DNA from: Dichetophora obliterata
Lineage: Eukaryota > Arthropoda > Insecta > Diptera > Sciomyzidae
NCBI GenBank assembly: GCA_963920525.1
Contig: OY986437.1
Coordinates: 62,877,830 to 62,941,829 of the forward strand
Length of the DNA stretch: 64,000 nt
Reading direction: 5' to 3'
The position numbers and the translations under genes were made by a program. Below, piece by piece: positions 54,355 through 64,000 of the stretch. Positions within the stretch are counted from its first letter, which is position 1. Every line of letters begins with the position of its first letter. The notes under the pieces are model-generated. The model saw only the letters and a list, made by a program, of their open reading frames with translations, ran no database searches and was not told where the DNA came from.

Positions 54355-54600
54355 TCGCTTAATTCAAGAATATTTCGTATGACCAAATCTGCGTTTGCTT
54401 AAATAGGGATAATATTTTCTTGATTCAAGTCTTGTTCAAGGTTCTAGAATCGAGCATTTTATTCTTGTTTCAACCAACCATTTTTTTACTCAATTTTAGA
54501 AATTACAAAATTTTCCTTTCTTATTTTTAGTTTTTAATGCTTGACTTGAGCAGATGAGGCTTTACTTGACATTTTCTTAAATCAAGCAAAACATTTTTTT
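54355..54600. repeat. TTGATTCAAG motif tract, part 2
   Basis: Continues the motif family of 52490-53110 with CTTAATTCAAGAATATT, CTTGATTCAAGTCTTG and TTAAATCAAGCAAAACATTT. Spacing is irregular. Confidence 0.5.
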
Positions 54601-55363
54601 CTTAATATATATATTATTTTTCTCCGTACAAGTTTTTAAGTTTACTCTAAATTTAGCTATTATGAAAACTACATAAGTATGAAAACTATTAAATATTGGA
54701 TATGTCTTTGATAAAATCGTTTCGTTCACAGTTCTATAGTAAAATTTTATTAGAAATATTTTGAAAAATAATTTAACCCAATTGTAATTTCTGTATATAT
54801 ATACATATATATATGTATATATTTATATATATATATATTCATATATAGATAAGTTCTTACCCTACTTTCCTTAAAATAATTTTTTTCTAATCAGTTAAGG
54901 TTTTTGTTAGTTTTCCTTTTTATATGCTAATAATTTATTATCATTTATAATAACATAATATGCAATTAAATTAGTTTTTTTAAAAAAGTGCCTTCTGTGC
55001 TATATAAATGTCAATGTAACATTTTATCATTTTGTTCAATAAATGATCAAGATTTAAAAAAAAAAACATTTTAACCCGCTGGCGCTCATCATAATAAATA
55101 TTTTTTCTAAGTTTTTAAAAAATATTTAAAAATGTATGCACAAACGTAGGCCTGCAGGGCTGAATTATTCTATGCAAATGATTCCTGAAAAATGTTCCTA
55201 TGTCTTTAAGAACAAAATTTGTCTGCAACTTATATCTATGGAAATATACATACATGTGAATATTTCTGAAGGTAATAAACTTTTTACCTAAAGTAATTAA
55301 AAATTGACTAATATAATACCACACGCATACTGCATAAGGGGCATATTTTCTTTGTCAATCCGT
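54601..55363. other. AT-rich DNA with TA microsatellite
   Basis: An interrupted (TA)n tract lies at 54795-54850. The text at 55322-55345 (CGCATACTGCATAAGGGGCA) matches the start of the dispersed repeat at 31317. No gene. Confidence 0.55.
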
Positions 55364-55373
55364 ATATCAAAGT

Positions 55374-58147
55374 AAGGTTAAGTTAGGTTAAACTGGATGC
55401 CCTCGTGAGGGCTCACATAGACCAATTCAGGTCCTTAGTGGTACCGATAGCGAACAAAAGGAACCTTTGTGTTTGTTTTAAAAGTCTTTAAAGATTTGCG
55501 TTGAGTTCGCAAACCTTAGGAGGGATTCTAGAGACACCCTGGCTGCATCTTTAAGCGACGGGAATGTCGATGAGCCTAGGTATTTTAGTCTCGATCTGAG
55601 TAGGGCGGGGCATGTGCATAGTAGGTGCTCCAGGGTCTCCACTGTGCCCGGTTCCTTGCACTTCCTGCAGTTGTCATCCGTGGTGATGCCAAGCTTCCTC
55701 GCGTGGGCTGCCGTCATGCAGTGACCAGTGAGCATGCCCACTAGTGTCCTGCAATCTTTGCGCGGGCGTGCCAAGATGAACAGAGTTCGTTTTTCGCATT
55801 GTGCATTGCACATGATTTTCGAGATTTTGCACGATGTCGTATCTCTCCATCTACGATTCACTGCTAGTGTGGCTCTTCTTTCGAGGTTCCTGCACAGCTC
55901 TTGTAGCGGAGTAAGTACATGCTCTGCGAGTTCTGATTCCAGCCCGGCGCCTTCCTTTGCTAAACCATCTGCCATCTCGTTTCCCTCAATGCCCTGGTGG
56001 CTAGGGACCCAGTAGATGCGCACTCTTTTCGAAGCGCATAGTGCATCTAGTGCATCTCTGCCAGCCAAGACACTTTTGGACTTGATGCTAGCGGAGCGCA
56101 TGGATTTGATCGCCGCTTGACTGTCAACGAAAATGTTGATGTTAGAGTGTTCTGAGGGCTATCTCAGCAGCCTTCCTTATGGCAAATATTTCCACCTGGA
56201 AGATACTGCAGTGGTTCGGCAGTTTATATGGCTGCCTTATATTAGGCTCTGCGCACAACACCGCCGCACCTACCCCCGTAGGCATTTTGGAGCCGTCGGT
56301 AAATATGTTGACCGCCTGCTGTGCTTGTTCTATGCCTTTGCACCAGTCATTTGGTCCCAGAAGAGTTCGTGCTTTGGAATTGACTATCGTGCGAGGCACC
56401 ATGTAGTCCGTGCTACTAGGTAGATCCTTTCCGATTGTACAATGTCCAAAATTTTAAATGTGCATGTTGCCTGCTGCCGTAAGGCGTTGTGCCGTTTTTC
56501 CGGCTATTAGTTTTGCGTGTATGTCCAGGGGGTTCATACTTAGAATGGTTTCAAGCGCTTTAGTTGGAGTTGACTTCAATGCCCCCGTGATGCATAGCAC
56601 TGCCTGCCGCTGAGTTTTCTCCAAGTGCCTGAGGAATGTTGATTTGTTCACAGCCGGCCACCACACAATAATCCCATAGAGTAGAATAGGACGCACTACC
56701 GTTACATAGATTCAGTGCTTCAGAAAGGGTGAGAGACCCCAAGAACTGCCTAGCATCTTTTTGGATGTGTATAGTGCAATGGTGGATTTCTTCACCCTTT
56801 CTTCCACTTTGGTTTTCCATGACAGCTTGCTGTCCAGGATGACTCCTAGATATTTTGTGTGAGTTTTCGGTATGAGACGTATATCGTTCAATTTCGGTGG
56901 TATCCACTGTGGTATCTTGTACCTTTTCGTGAACAGAACCAGATCCGTTTTCTCTGCATTAATACTAAGACCGACTGAATTTGACCATCTAAGTACATCT
57001 TTGAGTGTGCTCTCCATTATGGAGCTTACTGTTGATAGACATTTCCCTACTATAATAATGCTTATGTCGTCTGCATAGGCAGTTATCCTCGGGGCTCTAC
57101 CTGCGAACTTTTCGAGTAGTTAATTAACTACAAGATTCCATAGTAGTGGCGAGAGGACCCCTCCCTGGGGTGTCCCACTGCGAGCTTCCCTTACCATGGA
57201 TTTAGTGCCCCACTCAGCCCGCACCTTTCTGCAGCTTAGCAACTTGTCTAACCAAAGGCTTATTGCCGGTGGTGCCTCTATTGCACGTAATCCACTAAGG
57301 ATTGCGGTGGTTGATACATTGTTGAATGCACCTGAGATATCTAGAAACACCCCGAGTGCGTATTGCTTGTGGTGGAGGGCTTTTTCTATGGTTGCTACTA
57401 GGGAATGTAGTGCCGTTTCAACCGATTTCCCTTTCGTGTATGCGTACTGGTTGGTTGATAACTGGATTGAATTGTTTCTTAGGTGCAAGTCAATCAGTTT
57501 CTCGAGCGTTTTGAGTACAAAGGAGGTCAGAATTATTGGCCTGTAGTCTCTCGGACAGGGATGGCTGCTCTTACCTGCCTTCGGTAAGAATACAACCCTT
57601 GCTGTCCTCCAAGCCACAGGTACATAGTTTAGCCTGATGCATCCGTTAAATATATTATTCAGCCATGAGACGACTCGCGATTCAGCCGTTTGCAACATGG
57701 CAGGAATTATGCCGTCTGGTCCCGGAGATTTGTATCCCGAGAACGAGTTTATAGCCCATACGATTCCGTCCGACGTTATTAAGTCGTGTGCAACCTGTAG
57801 CGGGGTTGTCCTGTGCCCTCGTATTGTAGCAGTGCTTGGAGCTTCGGTACAGCCAGGAAAACGCGCCTTTAAAAGCACCTCGAGGGATTCCTGACTGCTC
57901 TCCGTCCACTGGCCATTGTCTTTGCGTAGCTGGCCCTGAATGGAGGGCTGCTTTGAAAGTAGCTTCCTGAGCCTTGCTGTGTCCGCAGTTTTTTCTATGT
58001 TTGAGCAGAAGTTCTTCCACGAGTGTCTTTTTGCTCTGCGTACGTTTGTTTTAAAAAGTTTGAGCCTACATTTGTATTCCCCCCAAATTTCCTCTTGGTC
58101 AGCTAGTTTAGCTAGTTTAAAGAAATCTTTTTATAAATCTCTTTTAA
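55374..58147 (-). mobile_element. 5'-truncated LOA-type retrotransposon, 2.77 kb
   Basis: It is flanked by the 10-bp duplication ATATCAAAGT (55364-55373 and 58148-58157). The 3' end is on the left with an AACCTAAC-type tail (reverse of GGTTAAGTTAGGTTAAAC at 55374-55392). The coding part (58125-55478) is close to intact. The endonuclease half of ORF2 and all of ORF1 are missing at the right end. GC content is clearly higher than the surrounding DNA, as expected of a recently arrived element. Confidence 0.9.
55478..58125 (-). pseudogene. LOA-type ORF2: RT, RNase H, Cys-rich C-terminus
   Basis: One frame from about 58125 to 56142 is broken only by three nonsense codons (57120-57122, 56712-56714, 56454-56456), then one frameshift leads into 56101-55478. 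RT motifs: SFSGYKSPGPDGIIPAML, DYRPIILTSFVLKTLEKLI, NQYAYTKGKSVETALHSL, GVFLDISGAFNNV, GTPQGGVLSPLLWNLVV, then ITAYADDISII with the catalytic DD, YLGVILDSKLSW, and VRPILLYGIIVWWP with TGALKSTPTKALETIL. RNase H has all four acidic positions: IFTDGSKM, QVEIFAIRKAAEIA, FVDSQAAIKS, EMADGLAKEG. The tail CRKCKEPGTVETLEHLLC is a CCHC-like cluster. It would copy element RNA into DNA at the target site if intact. Confidence 0.9.
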
Positions 58148-58157
58148 ATATCAAAGT

Positions 58158-59325
58158 TAGCACGCACACAAAAAGTCGTGGAAGGTATTTAATGTATGTA
58201 TTCTGGATCAGAATCACCTCCTGAGTTGATTTGGTCATAGTTTTATTTCGTCACGATATCGACTGTATCGAAAAGTATCGTCAAAATATCAAGTTCCAAA
58301 ATTAATCAAGCCGCATGAAAACACCTTCTTTCTCCTGTAAAAAGTGACTTTATAAAAACAGTAAACTTTCAAAAATTTTAATATCAAAAAATAAATTGTT
58401 ATTCCGCACACCGGCTTTAGTTTTTAATATGCAATTTAAGTTTTAAATTTAACATAGTCAAAAGAAAACCTATTCTAAAAGACAAAAACTCTACAAAAAA
58501 GGCATGTATTCATTGCTATTTTTGACAACAAAACACTTGCCATCTTTGCTGATTCAACGATCTCCTCTATTTGGCCTTCTGTTTTCATTCCCAAGGAAGA
58601 ACAACATTATTTTTTTCCCTAAAAAAATTGCTTCTGCTTAGATTACCTTGTAACTTTTTCATAAAGAGTTAAAAAAAATTTCAAAAACACGCTTTAATAA
58701 TGGCCCTCAGTACTGTTATTTAGAATAACAGATTGTAAAAAATCTGATACAAAAGTAATTTCTTAAATATATTTTTTTAATTATTTTGGCTAACTAACTC
58801 CTTTCTTTCTAGTCATTCTAAAGAAGTGCTTATAGCAGGCCCCTTAAGAATTGAGAGAAGGAAAGGCCTTAAAAATGTTCCCGTTTATAGTAAAATATGG
58901 GTGGTAGGGCTGAAAAATCAATAAGAAGGTTTGCCAGTAGCGCTTCATAGTCCTGCCAATGGCCACTAGGATACTTCCTCCAATACAAAATGGCATCATT
59001 AAAAATATATTAAAATCTTCAATAATTTTTGAAGAAAGAGTTCAAAAACATTATATTTTACACATAAACTTTAAAACTTCAAATGCACTCTGAATATGAA
59101 ATTTGGAAGAGTTGAAAAAGACACGCCACGACGATACAATGTGATGTCAACAAGTTCCAAACCTTAAAACTGCGAATATAGTTCCGCAAGTATTAGTGGC
59201 TGTGGGGATATTTTAACTCTTACCCAGTCGAAAATACTTTCTTAAAGTTCTTCATAGAAGCACGCCTTGTAGAGATCTTGTCCAAAGAGACTCTATATAG
59301 TAAAGTTTCAATGGAGCATTTCCGT
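58158..59325. other. No gene seen
   Basis: AT-rich sequence with no supportable similarity, although the part after about 59100 may belong to the RNase H-bearing remnant that follows. Confidence 0.4.
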
Positions 59326-59690
59326 AGAATAATTTAACCCTTTAAAATTAAGCTTAGCACCAAGAAAGAGTGGGACTTACTTACTTACTTAGTTGGCGCT
59401 ACAACCGTATGTCAGTCTTGGCCTCATCTAAGAATTTGCGCCAACCATTTCTGTCTCTCGCTTGCTGACGCCAGCTTGAAATTCAAAGCTTCGTCAGGTT
59501 GTCCTGTACTTGGTCTTTCCAACGAAGATGCGGTCATCCTCTTCTGCGTTGACCGCCGCTGGATACCGAATCGAATATTTTCTTCACTGGAGCATCGACT
59601 TCACAAAGAGTGGGACAGCGAGATGATATCGCAAGTCAAGCATCCACACAGTATATCATGGTATACGGATGGCTCCAAAACATTAGGCCG
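59326..59690 (+). pseudogene. RNase H fragment of an I/LOA-group element (split)
   Basis: Plus-strand sequence ends at KEWD (59376) and resumes after the insert at 59605 as EWDSEMISQVKHPHSISWYT, then DGSKT. WYTDGSKT is the first catalytic Asp block of an RNase H domain. Nothing after about 59685 matches, so the copy is truncated. It is interrupted by a 228-bp retroposed repeat. Confidence 0.6.
59377..59604 (-). mobile_element. Short retroposed repeat with (GTAA)n tail
   Basis: It is flanked by the 12-bp duplication AAAGAGTGGGAC (59365-59376 and 59605-59616). On the minus strand it ends in GTAAGTAAGTAA, a microsatellite-like 3' tail, so it was inserted by target-primed reverse transcription. 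The body contains TTGGCGCTACAACCG, TTGGCCTCATCTAAG and CTTGGTCTTTCCAACGAAGA, strings that to my knowledge recur in dipteran genomes. It is either a SINE or the 3' end of a longer non-LTR element. Confidence 0.82.
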
Positions 59691-59950
59691 CGTTCATTGT
59701 GGACGCTTTGGCTGAAGCTGATGCATAAAGCTGCTTTGTCAAGCTTTTTTGATCATAGTGAACGCTTGTTCAACGCTGCATAAAGTAGCTTATTGAGCTT
59801 ATTGGTGTTCATAGTGCGCGCTTTATGCTTTTGGCTGATATGCTTTGTTTTCATTTGTCTCTTTGGAAAATAATGCCCTCAATTGCGTTTTGCAAAGTAA
59901 ATTTTTTGTTTAATGAGTATGTAGATTCACGATGATCACCAATGAAAGAT
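59691..59950. other. Possible decayed inverted repeat, no gene
   Basis: Words such as GCATAAAG and its reverse complement CTTTATGC, and GTTCATAGTG/CATAGTGAAC, recur around 59715-59835, suggesting a decayed palindromic element. Boundaries cannot be set. Confidence 0.35.
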
Positions 59951-60256
59951 CAAACCAATAACAAACAAAAGTTCAAAGGAACTTGAAAACACAAAGCATA
60001 ACAACTGTGGAAAGTTCAGCACAAAAAGTACCCAAGAAGAAAGCAAGAATAACGAAAACTATGTAAGCAAAAGAGATAGAATACACAAGCGCATACAACT
60101 GAAAAGCACCACAAAAGGACCACAACGCAACAACAACACAACAACGGTTAAAACTTCAGCACATAAAAAATCAACGAAAATATTGTTAACAGGCAAAATA
60201 GATAAACATGTGCGGAATAGCATTTTAAAAACTTTAAAGGTATTATAGCATTCTAA

Positions 60257-60700
60257 AATCTTAAAGGTATTTTTAATCAAATCTGTCAATGCATAGATTT
60301 CCGATCGCCCCCAATAAAGGACATTTTTCGAGTAAAGCCAAAAGCGGGTAATCTCAGCTCTTTGGTCGTCATAAAATTTTATACACCCTACGACCGCAAT
60401 CGAGTGCTGAAGGCTTTCGGCGATTACAGAAGGAGATTTAAGAAGGCTGTTAATCTTAGAGATGCTGATATTGACTCGGACAATAATGTTTATATACATG
60501 AAAGCCTTCCAGTCGAGCCCAGAAAATTGCTTCAAGCAGCAATCTTATGTAAGCGCAAAAAACAACTTTTTAATGCATTTACTATCCGAGGTGCAGTTTT
60601 CGTCAGATTGCGTCAAGGCAGTGATATTGTTAAAATCAACAGTGCAAAAGATCTTGCAAATATCGTATGTGATGCTGTTGAGGGTGCTGGAAAGAACTAG
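60257..60700 (+). pseudogene. ORF1 C-terminal domain (FP25-like)
   Basis: One open frame from a stop at 60254 reads QICQCIDF, PPIKDIFRVKPKAG, LVVIKFYTPYDRNRVLKAF, VYIHESLPVEPRKLL, QLFNAFTIRGAVFVRL and ends DAVEGAGKN. This is the conserved C-terminal domain of ORF1 in CR1/L2-type elements, related to the baculovirus FP25 family. In those elements it binds nucleic acid, with an upstream coiled coil. A separate Lys/Asn/Thr-rich frame (59951-60241) stops just before it, and the two are separated by a short direct repeat (TTTAAAGGTATT near 60234 and CTTAAAGGTATT near 60260), so the break looks like a small duplication. Confidence 0.75.
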
Positions 60701-60892
60701 AGCAGTTCAGCTGTTTTGGTTTTTTATTTTTTATGTCATTTTATTATTTAATATTATTCGTATTCTCTTCGACTATGCTTCTCTTTCTTACCTTCATAAG
60801 CGCTTATTATTATATGTTCTTTTATTTCTTCCATCTATCTTTTTTCTAAGTTTTCTTTCAAATGCTTTAAGTACAAATTATATTGGTCTACT

Positions 60893-63709
60893 ATGTCAAT
60901 TGTGAATAGTTCTCTTAGTCATGCCAGCGAAAATCAGAAGACTATGATTGATGTCTTATGTAGCCAACACTCTGGACTTAGGATTGTGCATTTTAATGCA
61001 AGAAGTCTTAATAACATTAAGATGGATTGCGTTAAACATGTATTTTCTGAATCAAATGTGGATATTATCTGTGTTTCAGAAACATGGTTTCATGTGGATG
61101 CTAGTGACTTCTTAGTAAATATTAAAAATTATAGGCTTCTTCGAAATGATAGATTGGATTGTAGAGGCGGTGGCGTTGCAATATACTGCAAAGAAAATTT
61201 AAATGTTAGAGTTTTGGGAAAATCGTGTGGATCGGATGTGGAATATCTAAATGTTGTAATATCAGACTGCAGAAGCAAGATTTTTCTGTCATGCGTATAC
61301 AATCCCAATCGAAGCTGTAGCTTAGAGCCACTATTCACAGAACTTTCAAATTGTGCTATAGACTTCCAGCATTTTATTCTTTGCGGTGATTTTAACGTAA
61401 ATCTTTTAGCTCATGACCACCTATCTCATAAGTTTCATGATGATTTATGTGCAGTAGGACTGAATTTGGTTAATACAACAATGCCAACTCGGTATGCAAA
61501 CAATGCCTATCCAAGCTTGTTGGACGTTTTTGTTGTATCTGACCTGTCGTCTATTATGCTGTTTGACCAAATTTCGTTTATTTCTGATCATGACCTCATT
61601 TTTTGCACCTTAAACATAAATCTAACAAAACTTGCCACTGAAACTTCATTTCTATATCGTGACTACAGGTCGATTGATTACACATCTTTGTACCACAATT
61701 TGTCGCGAATAAATTGGTCAGACTGTTGGTTTCTTGAATCAGTCGACGAAAAGTTAAAGTTTTTTATAGATAAAATTACAAATCTGTTTGATAATCATGT
61801 CCCTCTGCGTACTCGTCACGTAGCCAATAATTCTTGCCCTTGGTTTACACATTCTGTACAATCGGTTCTAAAAAAACGGAACAAAGTCTACACTAAGTGG
61901 AAACGAAATCCTACTGCACAAAACTGGCAGAATTATAGGCAAGTTAGGAATGAAGCTACAAACGCCATTAGGATTTCAAAAAAGAGGTTTTTTTCATCAA
62001 AATTAAATCCTAAACTACCTTCAAAACAGCTCTGGAGCAATTTAAAGGGCTTAGTAATATGCAACAAGGAATCTGAAGCGTGCCACATTGATCCTAACAT
62101 ATTAAACGACTTTTTTGTTGCTAATTCTACATCTATAGACACGCCTGATAATGGCGAGCATGTTTCTCATAACTTGCCATTTGAATTTCAGTTTAATACA
62201 GTTAGCGAGTTGGATGTAGCGCGCTGCATAAAAAATATTAAATCAAATGCTACTGGTGCTGACAGTATCTCCGTAAAATTTCTGAAATGCATATTGCCTT
62301 ATGTACTAAGTCCACTTGTACACATAATAAACCACTGCTTTACAACTTCGAGATACCCTGAGATATGGAAAGTGGCGACAGTCATTCCTATTGCAAAAAA
62401 ATCAAATGCTTCGGAACCATCCGATTTTCGACCGATAAGCCTATTGTCTTCAGTTTCTAAAGTATGTGAATCTCTCATGGCTGAACAAATTTCTCGTCAT
62501 ATAACTACTTTTGGCCTGATGTCTAAGCTGCAGTCAGGCTTTCGGCCCGGACATAGCTGCTCCTCTGCTTTAGTAAAAATTCTAGATGATATAAGATTGC
62601 CATATGATAGGGGTCATCTGAGTTTGCTTTGTCTATTAGACTTTTCTAAAGCGTTTGATACTGTAGACCATACTTTACTCTGTAAAAAACTTAATATTTA
62701 CTTCGGATTTTCCAATGCCTCGGTTCGGTTTTTGCATAGCTACTTGGATGGCAGGTCTCAAAGAGTCAGGGTAGGGAACAATTTCTCGCTTTACAAAAGA
62801 ACCACGAGTGGAGTCCCACAAGGCTCTGTTCTTGGCCCACTTCTTTTCACCATGTTTATAAATGATATCTTTAGTAAATGCAATCATGTAACCATGCATG
62901 CGTATGCTGACGACTTACAACTGTATTTGTCTAGGCCACTTGGACTAGTTGAAGATTTAATTGAAAAAGTTAATGAAGATTTAAAAATAGTGGCAGAATG
63001 GGCGTATCTTAATAAACTGATGTTAAACCCTCTCAAATCGTATGTCCTACCGGTTTCAAAGACTGCATTTGAAAATCTAGATATTTCACCGATTCTCCTT
63101 AGTAACGTGCAGCTAAAATTCGTATGTAAGGCCACAAATCTTGGTTATAAAATAAATTCTTCTCTGTCTTGCGACGACCATGTTAACTCCTGCGTCAGTA
63201 AAATTTACTATGTCTTAAGAAATCTCCGAGTGACTGCAGATTTTGTACCTGTTGACATCAGAAAAAAACTAGTATTAACGCTATTACTGCCAATTATTAC
63301 ATACGCGGAAGTTGTCTATAGCAAAATGGACTCGAGATCTTTGCAAAAACTACAAGTTGCTTTTAATAACACTGCACGCTACGTTTACGGAATTAAAAGG
63401 TCTGATCACATTTCACGCTTTACTTATCAGTTATTAGGCCGTAGCTTAACAAACTATCTTGAGGCAAGAAACTGCATTTTCCTGCATAGGATCATCCACT
63501 CGCGATGTCCAGACTATCTTTTTGAGAAGCTTAAATTTTGTAGATCAAGTCGAAGCATGAACCTAATTATTCCTAAGTTTAATTTTCTTAACTCAAGTAG
63601 ATTGTTTTTCGTTAGTGCAATAAGACTATGGAACTCACTGCCAAACAGCATTAAAAATGTTTCCAATAGTAGGTACTTTAAGCATTTAATTTTCGAGCAC
63701 TTCTCTTAA
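60893..63709 (+). CDS. ORF2: endonuclease-reverse transcriptase, 938 aa, intact
   Basis: A full-length open frame with no internal stop. Residues about 25-245 form an AP-like endonuclease: LRIVHFNARSLNNIK, VDIICVSETWF, GGGVAIYC, CGDFNVNLL (about 164), TRYANNAYPSLLDVFVV, SDHDLIFC (about 230). The RT spans about 430-720: NATGADSISVKFLK, DFRPISLLSSVSKVCESL, LQSGFRPGHSCSSAL, CLLDFSKAFDTVDHTLL, GVPQGSVLGPLLFTMFIND (about 640) and AYADDLQLYL (about 671, catalytic DD). A thumb and C-terminal domain follow with RPSDHI-like KRSDHISRF and LWNSLPNSI near the end. There is no RNase H, which with DFSKAFDTVDH and YADDLQLY fits CR1-type clades. The start chosen is the first ATG, 192 bp after ORF1. It nicks target DNA and reverse-transcribes its RNA. 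Confidence 0.95.
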   Translation: MSIVNSSLSHASENQKTMIDVLCSQHSGLRIVHFNARSLNNIKMDCVKHVFSESNVDIICVSETWFHVDASDFLVNIKNYRLLRNDRLDCRGGGVAIYCKENLNVRVLGKSCGSDVEYLNVVISDCRSKIFLSCVYNPNRSCSLEPLFTELSNCAIDFQHFILCGDFNVNLLAHDHLSHKFHDDLCAVGLNLVNTTMPTRYANNAYPSLLDVFVVSDLSSIMLFDQISFISDHDLIFCTLNINLTKLATETSFLYRDYRSIDYTSLYHNLSRINWSDCWFLESVDEKLKFFIDKITNLFDNHVPLRTRHVANNSCPWFTHSVQSVLKKRNKVYTKWKRNPTAQNWQNYRQVRNEATNAIRISKKRFFSSKLNPKLPSKQLWSNLKGLVICNKESEACHIDPNILNDFFVANSTSIDTPDNGEHVSHNLPFEFQFNTVSELDVARCIKNIKSNATGADSISVKFLKCILPYVLSPLVHIINHCFTTSRYPEIWKVATVIPIAKKSNASEPSDFRPISLLSSVSKVCESLMAEQISRHITTFGLMSKLQSGFRPGHSCSSALVKILDDIRLPYDRGHLSLLCLLDFSKAFDTVDHTLLCKKLNIYFGFSNASVRFLHSYLDGRSQRVRVGNNFSLYKRTTSGVPQGSVLGPLLFTMFINDIFSKCNHVTMHAYADDLQLYLSRPLGLVEDLIEKVNEDLKIVAEWAYLNKLMLNPLKSYVLPVSKTAFENLDISPILLSNVQLKFVCKATNLGYKINSSLSCDDHVNSCVSKIYYVLRNLRVTADFVPVDIRKKLVLTLLLPIITYAEVVYSKMDSRSLQKLQVAFNNTARYVYGIKRSDHISRFTYQLLGRSLTNYLEARNCIFLHRIIHSRCPDYLFEKLKFCRSSRSMNLIIPKFNFLNSSRLFFVSAIRLWNSLPNSIKNVSNSRYFKHLIFEHFS

Positions 63710-64000
63710 CTCTCTTTTTCGTTCTGTTTTCTTTAAATTTTCCTTCAGTTCTTAAATCTTAACTCTGCTTCTCAACTAATTTTTTTTTTTTTTTTTCTCT
63801 CAAATTTTATTTTATAAACTGAGAAAGCAATTTAAAATATTAACATTTAATATCTCAATATTTAGTTATAATTAAAATTTTTCTTGTTCAAAAACTAATG
63901 TATGTTAAAATTTGATTTTAATTTGATATTAATATCTTGTTTAAATAATTCTGTATTTTTTATAATTCTATATTTTGTCTTTATAATGTAAATTAATTCA
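63710..64000 (+). other. 3' untranslated region of the CR1-like element
   Basis: AT-rich sequence after the ORF2 stop, with a T-run at 63780-63797. No other gene. The terminal repeat or tail of the element is not seen before the window ends. Confidence 0.5.

Larger units (their letters stand above)
59951..64000 (+). mobile_element. CR1-like non-LTR retrotransposon (runs to window end)
   Basis: It carries a broken ORF1, a 192-bp spacer, an intact ORF2 (60893-63709) and AT-rich 3' sequence to the window edge, with a T-rich run at 63780-63797. The 3' end and any target duplication lie outside or were not recognised. The 5' limit is uncertain: coding similarity is firm from 60257, while an open frame upstream from about 59951 may be the ORF1 N-terminus. 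Confidence 0.82.

Noticed and set aside
59691..59840. A defined MITE
   Set aside because: Repeated inverted words are present, but I could not find matching ends or a target duplication.
60059..60535. 158-codon open frame on the minus strand
   Set aside because: It lies antisense to the ORF1 coding region of the CR1-like element, has no recognisable domain and reflects the composition of the sense frame.

Overview
The window looks like AT-rich intergenic or intronic DNA from a higher fly (Diptera, Brachycera). The reasons are the AT-rich background with many CAA/TTG trinucleotide runs, the dipteran-style transposon set (Jockey, LOA, CR1-like, mariner, piggyBac, hAT, Transib, PIF/Harbinger), and dispersed sequences that resemble ones common in fly intergenic DNA. 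I cannot name the species. I recognise no host protein-coding exon, no convincing tRNA or rRNA gene and no CRISPR array. Every coding similarity I can support belongs to a mobile element, and nearly all copies are broken.

Layout. 0-8 kb: a foldback hairpin, a decayed non-LTR reverse transcriptase (RT), a long inverted repeat, a PIF/Harbinger-like element with a zeste/SANT-like exon, a LOA-type RT/RNase H remnant, and a 1.8 kb array of ~240-bp units in two head-to-head orientations. 8-24 kb: mostly featureless DNA with small inverted-repeat elements. It also holds a probable old hAT-like element containing a piggyBac element, which contains a small TA-flanked element. 24-27.5 kb: a Jockey-like retrotransposon inside a LOA-type retrotransposon with a 16-bp target duplication. 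28-31 kb: small inverted-repeat elements. 31.5-35 kb: a 3.5 kb DNA transposon with long terminal inverted repeats (TIRs), an 8-bp duplication and a transposase family I cannot assign. 35.6-39.1 kb: a hAT element with a perfect 8-bp duplication. 41-43 kb: a nearly intact mariner-like transposase between two tRNA-like repeats, next to a tract dense in TACGAAT. 44.8-49.6 kb: a three-level nest, Transib (RAG1-related) in LOA in mariner, each level marked by its own target duplication. 52-55 kb: a quasi-periodic TTGATTCAAG tract holding a Harbinger-like element with a MADF remnant. 55.4-58.1 kb: a nearly intact 5'-truncated LOA-type element. 59.3-59.7 kb: an RNase H fragment split by a short retroposed repeat. 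60-64 kb: a CR1-like retrotransposon with a complete 938-codon ORF2 running towards the window end.

The elements do not form a pathway. The useful content is the order of insertion, read from nesting and target duplications, and three families that deserve a check: the Transib with recombination-signal-like ends, the unassigned 8-bp-duplication transposon at 31.5-35 kb, and the foldback array at 5.7-7.5 kb.
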